Positions 32,160-43,780 of a stretch of 64,000 nt of DNA are shown in pieces. The stretch covers positions 682,001 to 746,000 of the forward strand of contig OX595998.1 of the NCBI GenBank assembly GCA_951394045.1. Direction: 5' to 3'. Made by a program: the position numbers and the translations under genes. Numbering within the stretch: the stretch's first letter is position 1; each line of letters starts with the position of its first letter. Source of the stretch: Nitzschia sp. DOCU1. Taxonomy: Eukaryota; Bacillariophyta; Bacillariophyceae; Bacillariales; Bacillariaceae. The notes beneath the pieces are model-generated. The model worked only from the letters and a program-made list of their open reading frames with translations, did no database searches and was not told where the DNA came from.

Positions 32160-35100
32160 ATGACAGCCGTCAAAAGAGGAGCGTTCGTCTGTTGGTTGCT
32201 CTTGTTGGTTCTTCTTCTTCCCAACATTTCTTGTAGCGCCGCTACTACTACTATCAACAAGAAGAAGAAGAAGAAGAACGCCACTAAGAACGATGGTGGT
32301 GGTGGTGCTGTAACAAGATCGACTGCTGGACAAGGAGAGGGCGATGAAACCGCAGCAGCACTGAACAGGAACTCGGAAAGAGAGTTTGTCAAGCCTGCTG
32401 CACAAAAGGAAAAGTCAGTCACAGTCATTCTCGAGATTGGGGGGCTTGACCTTCACTGGCAAGATGCAGGAGTTTTCTGGCGCATTGAAGAGCCCAGCGC
32501 CGCATTCACCGACGAGGAAGAACATGTGAAAGAACGCTCTGGGGAATTTCCATGGGAGAAGAACAATGAGAAAGTGGAATTCCTCCCTCGGAGGACACTC
32601 GAGAGGGTTGGCGTAGTGGTACTAGCAGGGGACGAGGATGCGCTCATTTCTGACCGTCCTCCGTCACCACCTGGTCGAACTTCGGCGTTTCCGTCATCTG
32701 ACAAGATCCAGCACCGAATCGTAAACCGAGATGGGACACATGTCATGTTCAAGTTCAAATTGTCTCCACAGAAACCATTTCGGTTGATTCTGGAGACGAA
32801 CACCACGCCGAGAAAACAGGATCTTCTTGGGTTGTTGTCGGGGGTGGAGGGCGCTTCGACAACAGCCACGAGGGAGAACATCCCGACTGCGGGTGCGCTG
32901 TTGATGGAGGAGGAGCATCTTCGAACTGCTGTTGCGTTTGTGTCCATGACCATGGACAATGGCGTTTCCCTGTTGCATGCGGAAGGTGTGGACCTCCTGT
33001 CGGGTGGAACGACCCACACATTCGAGGACCTTTCTGTGCCCTCGCATTTGCACAGCACCACATACCGGGGTTTGCAAAACGACGCGGGTGATAATAGAGT
33101 CCAGGAAGATCTCGACAAGGCGACGCTACCGCCGAAACCTGCGCCTACGGTTGCGACCCCCGCACCTGTAAATGACGCCGGTGACACTCGACCCCCATCA
33201 TATATAACGAATGCCCCTACGCAAGCTGAGACATGCATTGCGCCAACCGTGACGTATGACAGCCTTTATTGGGCGATTCGACTGACAAGTCCAATGTCGA
33301 ACGTGGTAGACTTGGCCAACGCGGAATTGCTTGTATTGCTCGCTCCAATCCTCACTGGTCTTGTGGAAACATACACCGCCATTGCGACTTGTGAGCAAGA
33401 GGGAGCGTATCGAACGATGACTCTAGCCGAGCTAGTAGAGACTCATCGAGGTGGAACCACAAGCTCAGAGGTCGAAGTCATCGTTCGCCTCACCGGCTCC
33501 TGCGTGGGATGTCCCTATGTTCCCATAGAATTGTTCAAGCGCCGTGCCCAGGAACAACCAGCAGTCAACGATACTGCAAGTGGGAATCGACGAGAACTAG
33601 CAGTCGCACCTCCGTGCTTCTGCCCGGGTCCTACTCGCCGCGCATTCATTCAAGCATACAACACCAGGAATCAAGCGAATGAACTGGGTCCTCTACTGGA
33701 CGTCGTCGACGTAGAGCGTGTGGAAGAGTGTACCACCGGCATGTCCAGTGCTGACTTCCAGCAGCACACTGCCGCGGTGAGCGTCGTTTTCACCCGAGAT
33801 CCCGAAGCAGCTGGAGCGGATGTTTCCGCTGAAGAGCAAGATGCAATCATAGCAAACTTTGTAAACAGCTTCCATCAAGTGGGTAGCTTTGCGGAAGGAA
33901 CGTGCGACCTAGCTCGCCGTACCATCTTGGCGGTGCGCCCTGATGACGACACCAACACAAGACAACGCAACCGCCGGCTGCCTGACACGGCCCAAACAAG
34001 CGACGATGTGGAGCTCTTTCTGCAAGTGACCTTTGAATGTTTTGGTTGCAAAGGCCAACTCTTTGGTATGGTGAACGTTCAAAACTCGTCCACTTGCCTT
34101 TGTCCCATTGAAATAAAGCAGCAAGGTGTGCCCGATCAGGGGTTGATCGGTCCCTTGACGCAAGCTTTGAGAGATGTCGTTCTTGGATCGGGTGGGAATT
34201 CGGATATTGAACTCTCTCAAGTCGTGCCGGATATGGGCCTTGCGACTACGACTCGAGTTGCTGATGTGATGCAAGTGAAGGAGGTTTCTTGTGCATCAAG
34301 CTTCAGCCTCTTCTCGGACGTCGTGGTAGTAGAGTACGAGCTCATTGCGAATACTACAACTTCTATCTCGGAAAACGATATCGGCTTGCTGGAGACCCAG
34401 TTTGTCAAGGGCTACAACGGTCTCGCTAGGCGATATTGCGACCCATACTTCCGTCGGTTGTCTAGTGCCGAAGCTCTTTTTTACCAGATTAGCAAAGGTG
34501 GAACTATTGCCTCTTTTGAGATTTCTGTGGTGGGCACTTGCCGAGGTGCCTGCAATGAAACACTTCCTGTTTACGACCCCGAGGCTTTTCGCCGCAACAA
34601 GACGGAACCAACGTCGATTCGAGCACGAAAGCTTGGGTGGAAGCCCAACCATCGTACTCTTCGACGGCTGCAACTCGACAGCACGACGTGCTACTGTAGC
34701 ACGACTTCGTCTGAGGATCTTGGGCCTAGTGAGCCCGAAGTCATCCAGAATTATGGAGCGCTGGTTAATCGCTTTGAACTGGAGACGATTAGCGAAGTTT
34801 CTGAGTGTAAATTCCTGACAACTTTTCGCAGGGCCATTTTACTGAACATCAGCGGATCTGCCGATACGGAGGAAGAGCTGAACCAGCTTGGCCAGACTTT
34901 TGTGGACAACTACATAAATCAAACGCTCAACGGAGACCGGTGCGACCCTCTGTTTCGACAGCTAACTGGATTTGAAATTTTTGTGAATGTAACGGAAGGG
35001 ATTGCTCTTGAGAGTACAGGGAATCGAAAGCTCTGGGCTCGTATCGCTTTGGAACAAGAACGAAGAGCTCAGCTGTCCAGTCTCACACCGTCAATGTCCC

Positions 35101-38100
35101 CAACGATGTCGTCTACTGGAGAGTTGGGTGGTCTAGATCTCAACATTTCCGATCCGACTTTTGCTCCGTCGTTGCCTTTTGATCCCATCTCCTCGGTCTC
35201 TTCCGAAAGCCAGTTGCTTCTTTTGGTAACAGGTACTTGTCGAGGGTGTACGAGCGACTCTGATTTGTTCGATCAACCTAGTGCCCGTCGTAATCTGCAA
35301 GGAAATGGTGAAGATGAACAAGATGCAGCAGCCAACCTTGTGAAAGAGAGCGTTGACAGCTGCTTTTGCCCTCCGACGTCAAAGAATGTCGCTGTAACTG
35401 AAGAAGACTTGGTGCGGGCTCTTTCCACCCTTCCCTTTGTAGATGGTGTGACGCTCGAGGAAGTTGAAATCGTTGAGTGCGCTCTCGAAACAACCACATT
35501 CGAGACTACCATTGTAATTGACGCTTCTGTTAATGGTGATGTGACAAGTGACGATGCAGCTTTGCTCGGTTCGACCCTCATCTACGAGTACAATCTGCTC
35601 TCGGTCAATTACTGTGATGAGCTCTTTCGTCGTCCGGAGACCGTCGTTTCGGCTGAGTATACGACTCTTCGAGAACCCGACCAGAATGGAATTGCCCGCG
35701 TTCTCTTCTTCTTTAAACTTGGAGGCAGTTGCCGTGGCTGTAGCCCGAATGAAGATTTGTTTGACAATCGGCGCGATCCTGGACCCGGTCGACGAAGGCG
35801 AATGCAAGTCAGTGAGGAAAATCGGTGCTATTGTCGAAAGGACGCAAAGAACGGCGCCATTGAGGAAGGCGAGTTTGAAGAAGCCTTCAGGGATGTAGTT
35901 CAGAATGCGAGACGCCGACAACTTCAAGACCAAGGGGTGCCACCGGTCATCCCTGCCGGGAGATTCGAAATCTTTTCGGTATGGCAGGCACCGGAACTAG
36001 CTCGTGGCGAGAGCTTGGCAGATGCAGCGGCTTCTCTCTTTGAGAGTCCCAATGGATATTCGCAGTGGAAAGACTGCAAAGTGCCAGATGGGACGGAACG
36101 GAGAATTGGTGTAAGTTGAAATTCGTGGGGTACGGCTTGTGGGCCGACGTGCGGCACATGGACGGTCGGACGTGTCGGCGCAATGTTTTGCTGTATTGGA
36201 ATCTCTCGCGAGTGTCACCATCGTCTAACAAATGATGCTGTCTTTTGCCCACATCACAATGAAACAATCGTAGGATGGATATTGTGACCGTGATATAGTC
36301 TCGAAGTCAGACCCTCCGGAATACATCTACAACGTAGCAAGCTGTGGCTGGGGTAAGTAGAAACCTGCTGGAGGGGTCTAGGGCCGTACCCAGTTCGCAT
36401 CATCGTTCTCACCAGGTTGCCTCTATTTTTACTACTCTAGACGGCGGTGATTGCTGCGAATCTACTTGCGAAGATTGGACCTTTGACTGCGGAGAAGACG
36501 GTTTTGACTGCCGCTCGGACGGCTCAAATCTGAACATCCTTGTTGAACGGTGTGCAACATATCTTACAAATTTTCTTGGAGGCAACTTGGCTCTTCTCAA
36601 CTCTGTTGGGGACGGAGTTTGCAATAACGAGCTGAATGTCATTGAGTGTGCCTTTGATAACAAAGATTGCTGCCGAAGTACATGTACAACGCCTCAGGGA
36701 CAAATCTGCAGCGATACCCAATTCTACAACTGTACCGATACAACACTAGTTTGTCTTACTGCAATTGGGGATGGTGAGTACAAAACAATTCTGCTCTTTG
36801 AATCCTCGACAGCTGGAGCGTTTCTCATTTTTTGAATTGGAAATGTAAAACGGGGCTGTAGGATGGTGCGACCTGGATTTGAATAATGAAGCTAACGATT
36901 TTGACGGGGGCGATTGCTGCCCCGATACGTGCACGGACGCTTGTTTCACTTGCGGTGAAGGAGGGTTCGTATGTTACGACCCGAGAAGTCGCTTCTACCG
37001 TGCACCACCACCGGATGGCTGCAACGCAGAGCCGTCGTATTGGATAGGTAAGGGAAGCCAAGATAAAGCGACATTTAATGCTTTACCGTGTTTCTGACGT
37101 GTCACCCATTTGCATCCAACCTTGTTCTATTTCAGGCGATGGTACGGTAAAACATCGGGTTTCCTCAAGTGCAGGCTGAAATTCCAGTTTCTCACTCCTT
37201 TGCATTTTCGTCGAACGTAACTAGGATATTGCGACAGTGACGAGGATAATCACAACACAGCAGAATGCAACTGGGATGGCGGAGATTGCTGCCCAGGTAA
37301 GGAAGTGTTTGAACATTTTCTTGAATGCATTGTCGCTTTCTCGTCGGCTCAAATGATAATTCGTGTGCGGGTGTTTTCAGACACTTGCAACAGTACAGTT
37401 TACCCTTGTGGACTTTATAGCGACTACGACTGCGAGAATCCATTGAGCCTGTTTTGGGAGGACGCTTTTCCTGTCGCTAGTACCTACGTCGCTTCACAAG
37501 CGTGTATCGATAAACTTGAAGCAGCAGGTCGCGACGCGAGTCGAAAAGATGAGGTTGGTACGTAGTAGTGGTCATGTATCCCACGCTTGGTAATCGATGC
37601 TTCCAAAACTGTACTCACGAATTCTTTGGTTCAGGCGATGGATGGTGTGCGTACTACGATCCATGGAACTCCCCTGAGTGTGGCTATGGTAAGTGTAGTA
37701 CGACCTTCACTCTGCTTTGGTACCACAGCCTCAACAGTTGACTCAATGACCTTCTACTTCGCCAAATCCTTTCTTTACTTGCCCCCCATCAGACGGTGGG
37801 GATTGCTGTCCATCTACCTGCAAATCTGCAAAATATCGATGTGGTAGGATTGGTTTCGTTTGCCTGGACCCAGGCGTTCAAAAATTTTCGACCCTGACAG
37901 TTCAAGTAGTCGGCAAACTACCGGGGGGTCTCTCGGTCGTGGATGAGCGGGTCGACTACCGCGACAAGATAGATCAATACCCATACGAGGAGTTCCTATC
38001 GTCACCGTTCTATGATAAGTCCCCGAACAACCCCCCGACGGTTTACATAAGTTTTTGGTTCATGATTTATTGGTGCCCATTGAACATTACCAGTGGTACG

Positions 38101-38472
38101 TGGGGTTTTGCACTCAACTGGGACGTTTATTCAATCCAGACCAACTGCGAGACTCAAGGCATCCAGTCAGCGGTAGTAGACATCGGAACTACGCCTTGCG
38201 ATGCGGAATGGTTGACCGATGACGGAAGTCCACTCTTTGTATTTTCAGGCTGCCCCGACTCGGCGGCATTAAGTGCCGGAGCTGCTGCTTTTCTCCCTGA
38301 CTCCTCACTACTATTTCTCGATACGCTGGACCCGTCCACGGAACCCACAACAACACCTATTATACCCTCTATGGAACCAAGCACCAAACCTAGCGATATA
38401 TCCTCATTGGGTCCTACCGATGCGCCAACTCCTCTTGCATCCGACGATCCGACACAGGCGCCACAACCATGA
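32160..38472 (+). CDS. Secreted multi-module LNR-repeat protein, copy 3 (intact)
   Basis: Exons 32160-36110, 36274-36352, 36441-36773, 36862-37047, 37136-37141, 37225-37296, 37381-37557, 37635-37688 and 37793-38472 join without a stop to 1845 residues. A signal peptide (FVCWLLLLVLLLPNISCSA) and a Lys run precede the conserved 'LEIGGLDLHW' domain near residue 93. Unlike copies 1 and 2, the N-terminal region has no intron and is shorter. Five Cys-rich modules follow from about residue 357 to 1285, each with an R-x-L or RRM site before its CxC pair. Five LNR repeats come next; the third lacks its fourth Cys (NDFDGGDCC). A unique C-terminal domain of about 150 residues and a 'PTDAPTPLASDDPT' tail finish the protein. 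Predicted secreted or cell-wall associated. LNR repeats bind Ca2+ in known proteins. No GPI signal or membrane anchor at the C-terminus. Confidence 0.82.
37136..37141 (+). other. 6-nt microexon of copy 3
   Basis: gcgatg between ctatttcag and gtacgg, joining 37047 to 37225 and restoring I-G-D-G-Y-C-D. Identical in sequence, phase and position to the microexon of copy 1. Confidence 0.8.
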
Positions 38473-39029
38473 TACAATTTGTGTCTCGTCTTCTTACATG
38501 ATATATACTACACATAATTGCATTTTGTCTTTTTTAATGAAACTGCCATGTATGTAACGTTTCCCAATTCTAGCCTTCCACTTTTGCTGTAACAAGTAGT
38601 CGGTCGAGAATCTATCTATTTATCTATCACTTTGCCTGACTCCCGAGCTGAATGTTGTGCGACGATTCGTTAGACCCCACCCGGCTTCGACGTGACGCCG
38701 GACGTCGGCCAAACCTTTGATCCAAGGCTCCCGAGCTGAATCTTGGTAAACGATTCGTTAGACCAAAAATCCGTCCGAGCCCGTCACGCCGGACGTCGGC
38801 CAAACAGTATGGACTCCCGAGTGAATCTTGGGACCGAACGTCGGGCAAACGTTTTGGTCCGATCAGTCCACTTTCCAAATCCTTGAGCTTCGCTCGGCAT
38901 CGCTCGCGCAAAATCGACGGCCATGGCCGAGAGGCATCAGGGCCTCCGCCTCGTCCATGAGGATATCGACCTTGCTCCTTTCATTGCATTGCATTTCCTT
39001 GCATTTCTCCTATTCTCGAAACTACAATA
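38473..39029. other. Spacer between copy 3 and the proteasome gene
   Basis: It holds three imperfect tandem units at 38639-38860 and, next to PSMB3, a short leader rich in cattgcatttc repeats near 38977-39005. Confidence 0.5.
38639..38860 (+). repeat. Three imperfect tandem units of about 87 bp
   Basis: Each unit starts ctcccgag(c)tgaat and contains ggacgtcggccaaac or a variant; starts are near 38640, 38729 and 38814. The third is shortened. A related word lies downstream of copy 2 near 17765. Confidence 0.7.
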
Positions 39030-39647
39030 ATGTCCATTCTCGAATACAATGGCGCCGCCATCATTGCCATGGCTGGCAAAGATTGTGTCGGCATTGCCGC
39101 CGATCGTCGTTTGGGCGCTCAGCTCCACACGGTCGCTACCGACTTTACCAAGGTCTTTGCCTTGCATTCGAAACTTTACGTGGGTCTAGGTGGTCTGGCG
39201 ACCGACGTGCAAACCTTGCATCAACTCCTCGAGTTTCGTCGCAATTTGTATCGCTTGAAGGAAGAGCGAGAAATGAGTCCGCAAGTTCTAAGTCATTTGT
39301 TGAGTCAATTGTTGTATGAAAAACGATTTGGACCCTACTTTTGTGAACCTGTCGTAGCAGGTCTCGATGAAGAAACCGGACAACCTTTTTTAAGTTCAAT
39401 GGACTTGATCGGTGCCCCGGTACATACCAAGGACTTTGTTGTCACGGGTACTTGTACGGGTAACATGTATGGAATGTGTGAGACCTTGTACAAGCCCGAC
39501 CTGAGTCCGGACGAGCTCTTTGAGACCTTGGCGCAAGCCTTGTTGAGCAGTGTGGATCGTGATGCTCTTTCGGGATGGGGTGGTATTGTGCATATTATCA
39601 CCAAGGATGCTGTGATTACTCGAGAACTCAAGGGACGAATGGATTAG
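39030..39647 (+). CDS. PSMB3: 20S proteasome subunit beta type-3
   Basis: 205 residues in one exon, the same length as human PSMB3. The Ntn-hydrolase fold signature is clear: [22 protein letters not shown] near residue 8, [12 protein letters not shown] near 52, and a C-terminal [12 protein letters not shown]. Beta-3 subunits have no propeptide and no N-terminal catalytic threonine, and this one starts directly with [11 protein letters not shown], as expected. It is a structural subunit of the beta ring of the 20S core, in nucleus and cytosol. The start context acaataATG is good. It is a housekeeping gene marking the end of the repeat-rich region. Confidence 0.95.
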   Translation: MSILEYNGAAIIAMAGKDCVGIAADRRLGAQLHTVATDFTKVFALHSKLYVGLGGLATDVQTLHQLLEFRRNLYRLKEEREMSPQVLSHLLSQLLYEKRFGPYFCEPVVAGLDEETGQPFLSSMDLIGAPVHTKDFVVTGTCTGNMYGMCETLYKPDLSPDELFETLAQALLSSVDRDALSGWGGIVHIITKDAVITRELKGRMD

Positions 39648-40293
39648 AGAGAAAAAGACAGATACTACTTGTGAATATCTTTTGGAAGAGCGGCGGTTCG
39701 AAAATAGTCTAGCGATACATAGTTTTCTTTTACTATCGATGAGATGTACTCTGGTACTGTTAGCTAGTGTAGCTGTAGCAATCCTCTGGTCGTTGCTAGG
39801 TAAACGTCGATGCGTAGAAGTAGACAGATGGGACGCTCGAACTCTTTCCTCCAAACGAGATTCAAAGACTTTGTGATTGACATCTTGTGACTGACAGCTA
39901 TCTCTACTGTAATGCTTACTGTCTTGGTGGACGGCCATCGGCAAGACTAGCAAAGTCGCTACCTATCTCTTTCAAAAGAAATGTTGCAGTGAAGCCACAA
40001 AAGAAATGGATAGAGAATCTAGTCTTCAGTATATCTTATTATTCGCACAATATTCACAACACCAATGGATGCCACGCCTCGTTGTTCGACTGCGTTACTT
40101 CAAGTATCATACCTGGTACCTGGTATGACCGCGCTGCGCGAAAGGGATACGTCTTCAAGTGCACTGTCTGTCGTCACTGGTATTCCGGGCATAAGATACC
40201 GATGTTCCCCCTCGCTTGGCCCAAAGCAAAAAGGGGGGCGACGCAAATCGGGAGAGCGCACAAAACTACCATTATAATAGCTAACCAGCGAGT
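39648..40293. other. Intergenic region without recognisable gene
   Basis: Contains a partial palindrome around cataccTGGTACCtggtatg near 40110-40130. Short frames have no domain. It lies between two convergent genes and probably holds their 3' ends. Confidence 0.4.
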
Positions 40294-41860
40294 CTAGACA
40301 GCAGTAGACTCGCCACCAAGACTGCGGCGCTCGTCCTTGGTCTTCTGGGCCACTGCCGCCGCACCATTTTGAATGGTAGGCACCAGGGGATTCGCGGCAA
40401 CGCTGCGGGCCCAGCTAGACACAATGCTCAGCAACTGTCCTTGTTGCGAAGCAGGGTGAGCAAGGATTCCGGCACGGATGCGTTCATGGACATTACCAAG
40501 GCGGACTTTCAATGTCTCAGCGGAGGTGATGGGAGCCACATCGGGGGTTCGAGGGGAGTGCTTCGTGACCGCAGCCTGCTCAAAGCTCGGCTTGCTGCTA
40601 AAGTTGAAAAGAGAGTCATTCCAGGTTTCCAAGCTAGCTACAGCGCCACCGATTTCGGTGGCAGCAGCTTCATTGTAAGCAAAGCTATCGTTGCCCTCAA
40701 TCAACGCTCTGCGTCCGTTCTGTCGGAAGTGCTCCGACGACGCACGCCACCCGGCACCACGAAAGGGAAACTGGCTCTTCTCACGTCTCACCGCACCAGG
40801 CTTGACGTTCTCATCAATATCAAAGGATGGAACAGGGTGGAAAGGAAGATGCTCAAACATGTGGTGGTCGAACGTACGTCCACCATGTCCACCTAGGACG
40901 CTAGTCTCCGAAGACGCCGCAGTATTGGGAGAAACGTAGATCGATCCATCTCCATTGGCCGCCAAAACGCTACGACTGCTTTGGAATGGCGAAGGCGGGG
41001 GGAGAAGAGCCCCTGGATGATCTGGGAAGGGTGTCGAAGGAGAGTTCGGTCTTCTCTGCCGCTTCAAGGCGCGGGGGCAGCTGGACCCAGCCCCTGCCAT
41101 GGGAAGCGGTCTCTTGCCGTTGCGATTGACGGGGCGCTCTTGCCAAGGAGATCGAATCATACGAGCATCACGCTTGCGTTGACGATTTGGAGTATCTGTA
41201 ATCGACGCAGCAGCCGCAGCTGCAGCCTTGTCCTGAAGATTCTTTTTGAGCTGGTCTTCCTCCGAAAGAGTCACACCCTTGTTGACGGCCCGCTTGGCTG
41301 AAAAATAGACGTGCAGCAATCGGAACTGGAAATCCTCCTTTCCATCAATCCCATACATAGTCCACAAGGCGCCACCCTTTCGTCCTGCGTACTCGGGGTC
41401 GCCCTTCGGGTAGCAGTAGCGTTGCTGGATAGCTGTAGGCTGCGGGAATTGGGGCCCAGACAAACTCCAAGGACACGTCTCTGGAGGCATACCCTTCATT
41501 ACTAGATGTTTCAAGTGATCCGGAACCTTTACTCCTGGTTCGTTTCCACTTGCTCGCAAGGCCTCGGCCGCCGATCCATGCCTTTTCTTCTTTGCTGGAC
41601 GGAGTAGCACGTACAAGCCATCTTGAATGCAATGGAATCAATCGAATTGATGGATCAGCAACACAAGAGTGATCATCGCATCATCAATTGCTGAATAGCT
41701 CCTTACCTTCAAACTCGAAAGAGGGTGGAGAAAGCTTGAGTCCATCTTCGCCGACGGGCACGATGTGGAAGTACAAATGAGGAGGCGGAAGGTGATTGCC
41801 GTGGAGGCTTTCGAAGATGGCACGGACATCGCCATCGGAGAGTCGTCGCATCGTGGCCAT
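40294..41860 (-). CDS. Unknown protein with basic clusters, two exons
   Basis: Exons 41860-41707 and 41621-40294 join in phase across an 85-nt GTAAGG...TTCAAG intron, giving 493 residues. The start at 41860 (MATMRRLSDGDVRAIF) is chosen because the downstream text is well behaved; an upstream in-frame ATG exists at 41941. The first about 130 residues look folded (HLYFHIVPVGEDGLKL, WTMYGIDGKEDFQF, then LLHVYFSAKRAV). The rest is low complexity, with possible nuclear localisation signals (RPAKKKRHG, NRQRKRDAR, LKRQRRP). This pattern fits a nuclear protein, perhaps a regulator, but I recognise no named domain. Confidence 0.6.
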
Positions 41861-42398
41861 GATGAGCAAACGAAGGATGGCGGCAATGATGTTGTTGTTC
41901 TTGCGTGAGCCAAAAGTTATGTTCTTGCCGTGTTTGACCACAACCGAAAAATATGAGCAACCATCCTACGACGCCGCTTTTTCGTGGAATCGATGGATTT
42001 CTTCTTGCCAAGGGAATAGCAACGGTACATCAAACCCGTTTCCAAATTCACAAACGTAACAACGGATATCGTGGGTAGTCACATATCGCGGACTTGTCGT
42101 CAAACGAAAGATGTTTCGAAAAAATGTGATCGTTGCAGAACGAAAATGGATTTCCAAGTGTGGATGGGCTGGCTCGTGATGCGATAAAAATAGCCACCTC
42201 TGTCCGCCGACCGTGCCTTCTCATTCGCCGCCATAGATTTTGGTTGCAAGCAGTAGCTTTCCATAAAATAAACCGGACATCTTCTTTTGGCAGCGAGCAG
42301 CACTTCTATGGAATATGATAAAGAGATAGCGTGTGGGGGCGCTGCTTGAAAATGGACTTTGGCTACTAGGAAATACCAGCTGCAGTAGGATCACCAAC
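41861..42398. other. Intergenic region
   Basis: Nothing recognisable. It would contain the promoter of the minus-strand gene to its left and the 3' UTR of the one to its right. Confidence 0.4.
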
Positions 42399-43780
42399 TT
42401 ATCGAGGGTTGTGCCAGTTTCTAGCAGCCTCTTCCACGTGCGGCTTGAGCCAGGTCGTGGCGCGGGGCATGGCCCGATCGGCAGCATAATCCACAATGAA
42501 TGTGGGCAGGGCCCTTGAAATTTGCACTTCGCATAGCAGATAGACGCGAGTCCAGCCCTGTAACGATAAGGAGACAGTACAACAATACATTGGGGTTAGA
42601 GTCTGTTCCATTGAGACTCCCCACATATCCTATTCCATGCTTTCAAACGCACCTCTCTTCCATCTGGATCCGCAACGGTGTGCCAAATGCCCTTGGCACC
42701 CTTGAGCACCATATTCGTACACGACTTGTCCAAGAAAAATTCCATGTAATCGCCCTTGGGATGCGGTGAGTACTGGTGCACTGCGGCAATGTTCAATCGA
42801 AATTTGCTCAGCACAAACAAGGCCCGCGTCACACTAGGAGTTCCATAGTGCCGAGTCTCACGACCGGTTCCTGGCGTGAGGGGCTTTTCATTGACGTAGC
42901 CAATGTTGAGTTTCTCACTTGTGTAAAGTTGCATCTCTCGAACGGTCGGGATCATTTCAGGATACGATTCAAAGTCCAACAAGCTTTCCCATACCACGTA
43001 GGGCGGCGCTTGGACATCAATGACAACATAACCCGAGCCTTCTCGTCCCATGCGAGACTGTTCTTGAACTCTTTCTCCTGCTTCCAGTGCACGTTTCTGT
43101 TCTTTGGACAACTTGGGTAGCTCAAACGGAAGAGGGTCGCAATATACACTCGCAGCAGGAACATCCCCCCGAATGACATCAAAATCTTTGGGCTTGCGGC
43201 GCTGTTGTGGCGTGCTGCTGCTAGTAGCATTAGAAGCACCCACTTCGGTACCGTTGGCCCGTTGGACGATCCAATTTTCGTCCGCGAAAAGTGGCATGCT
43301 GCTTTTGCTTGCCCCGTTGGCCTTTCCATTCTTCGTAGCTCCGTTTGCTTTCAGCTGAATGACATAGTTCTCATCCAGTCCACCCAAGGATGCGGCTTCT
43401 GCCACAACGGAAGAAGGACGAGTGGTAGATGCGTTGTCGACTCCGGTACGAGTTCGTGCCTTTTCAAGTACGGCCTTGACTCTCTTTCGTACTTGCAATG
43501 GAGACGAGGATCGTCCGTTGGCTGGTTTGGACCAAGATGAATCTGCATCCTCCTTGTCTGGATCAGCCAGGAATCGTTCGCCGCCGGTGGTTGTGGTGGT
43601 TGTAGCTATCCGGCGCGATACCCACTTGCGAATCCCAAATCCTTCCGCAGGAATCGGGTGTTGCCAGCAGACTGCTGCTAACGATAATAACAACAGCATA
43701 GATGCTGCAGGAGTCCGCCTTCGTTTTCGCCCCGGTGTTGGATGTGGGTGTTCTTGCGGTGTCGCGTAATAGTGGTGCAT
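42399..43780 (-). CDS. START/SRPBCC (polyketide cyclase/COQ10-like) protein, possibly plastid-targeted
   Basis: Exons 43780-42653 and 42557-42399 join in phase 0 through a GTGCGT...TTACAG intron, giving about 428 residues from Met at 43780 (458 from the ATG at 43870). After an N-terminal hydrophobic segment (SMLLLLSLAAVCW) comes PAEGF-GIRKW, resembling the ASAFAP-type cleavage site of diatom plastid presequences, followed by a Ser/Thr/Arg-rich stretch. The C-terminal half is a SRPBCC domain: YVVIDVQAPPYVVWESLLDFESYPEMIP, then KFRLNIAAVHQYSP, then WTRVYLLCEVQISRALP. Such domains form a hydrophobic pocket for lipid or pigment-like ligands. Ligand unknown. Plastid targeting is inference. Confidence 0.75.
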
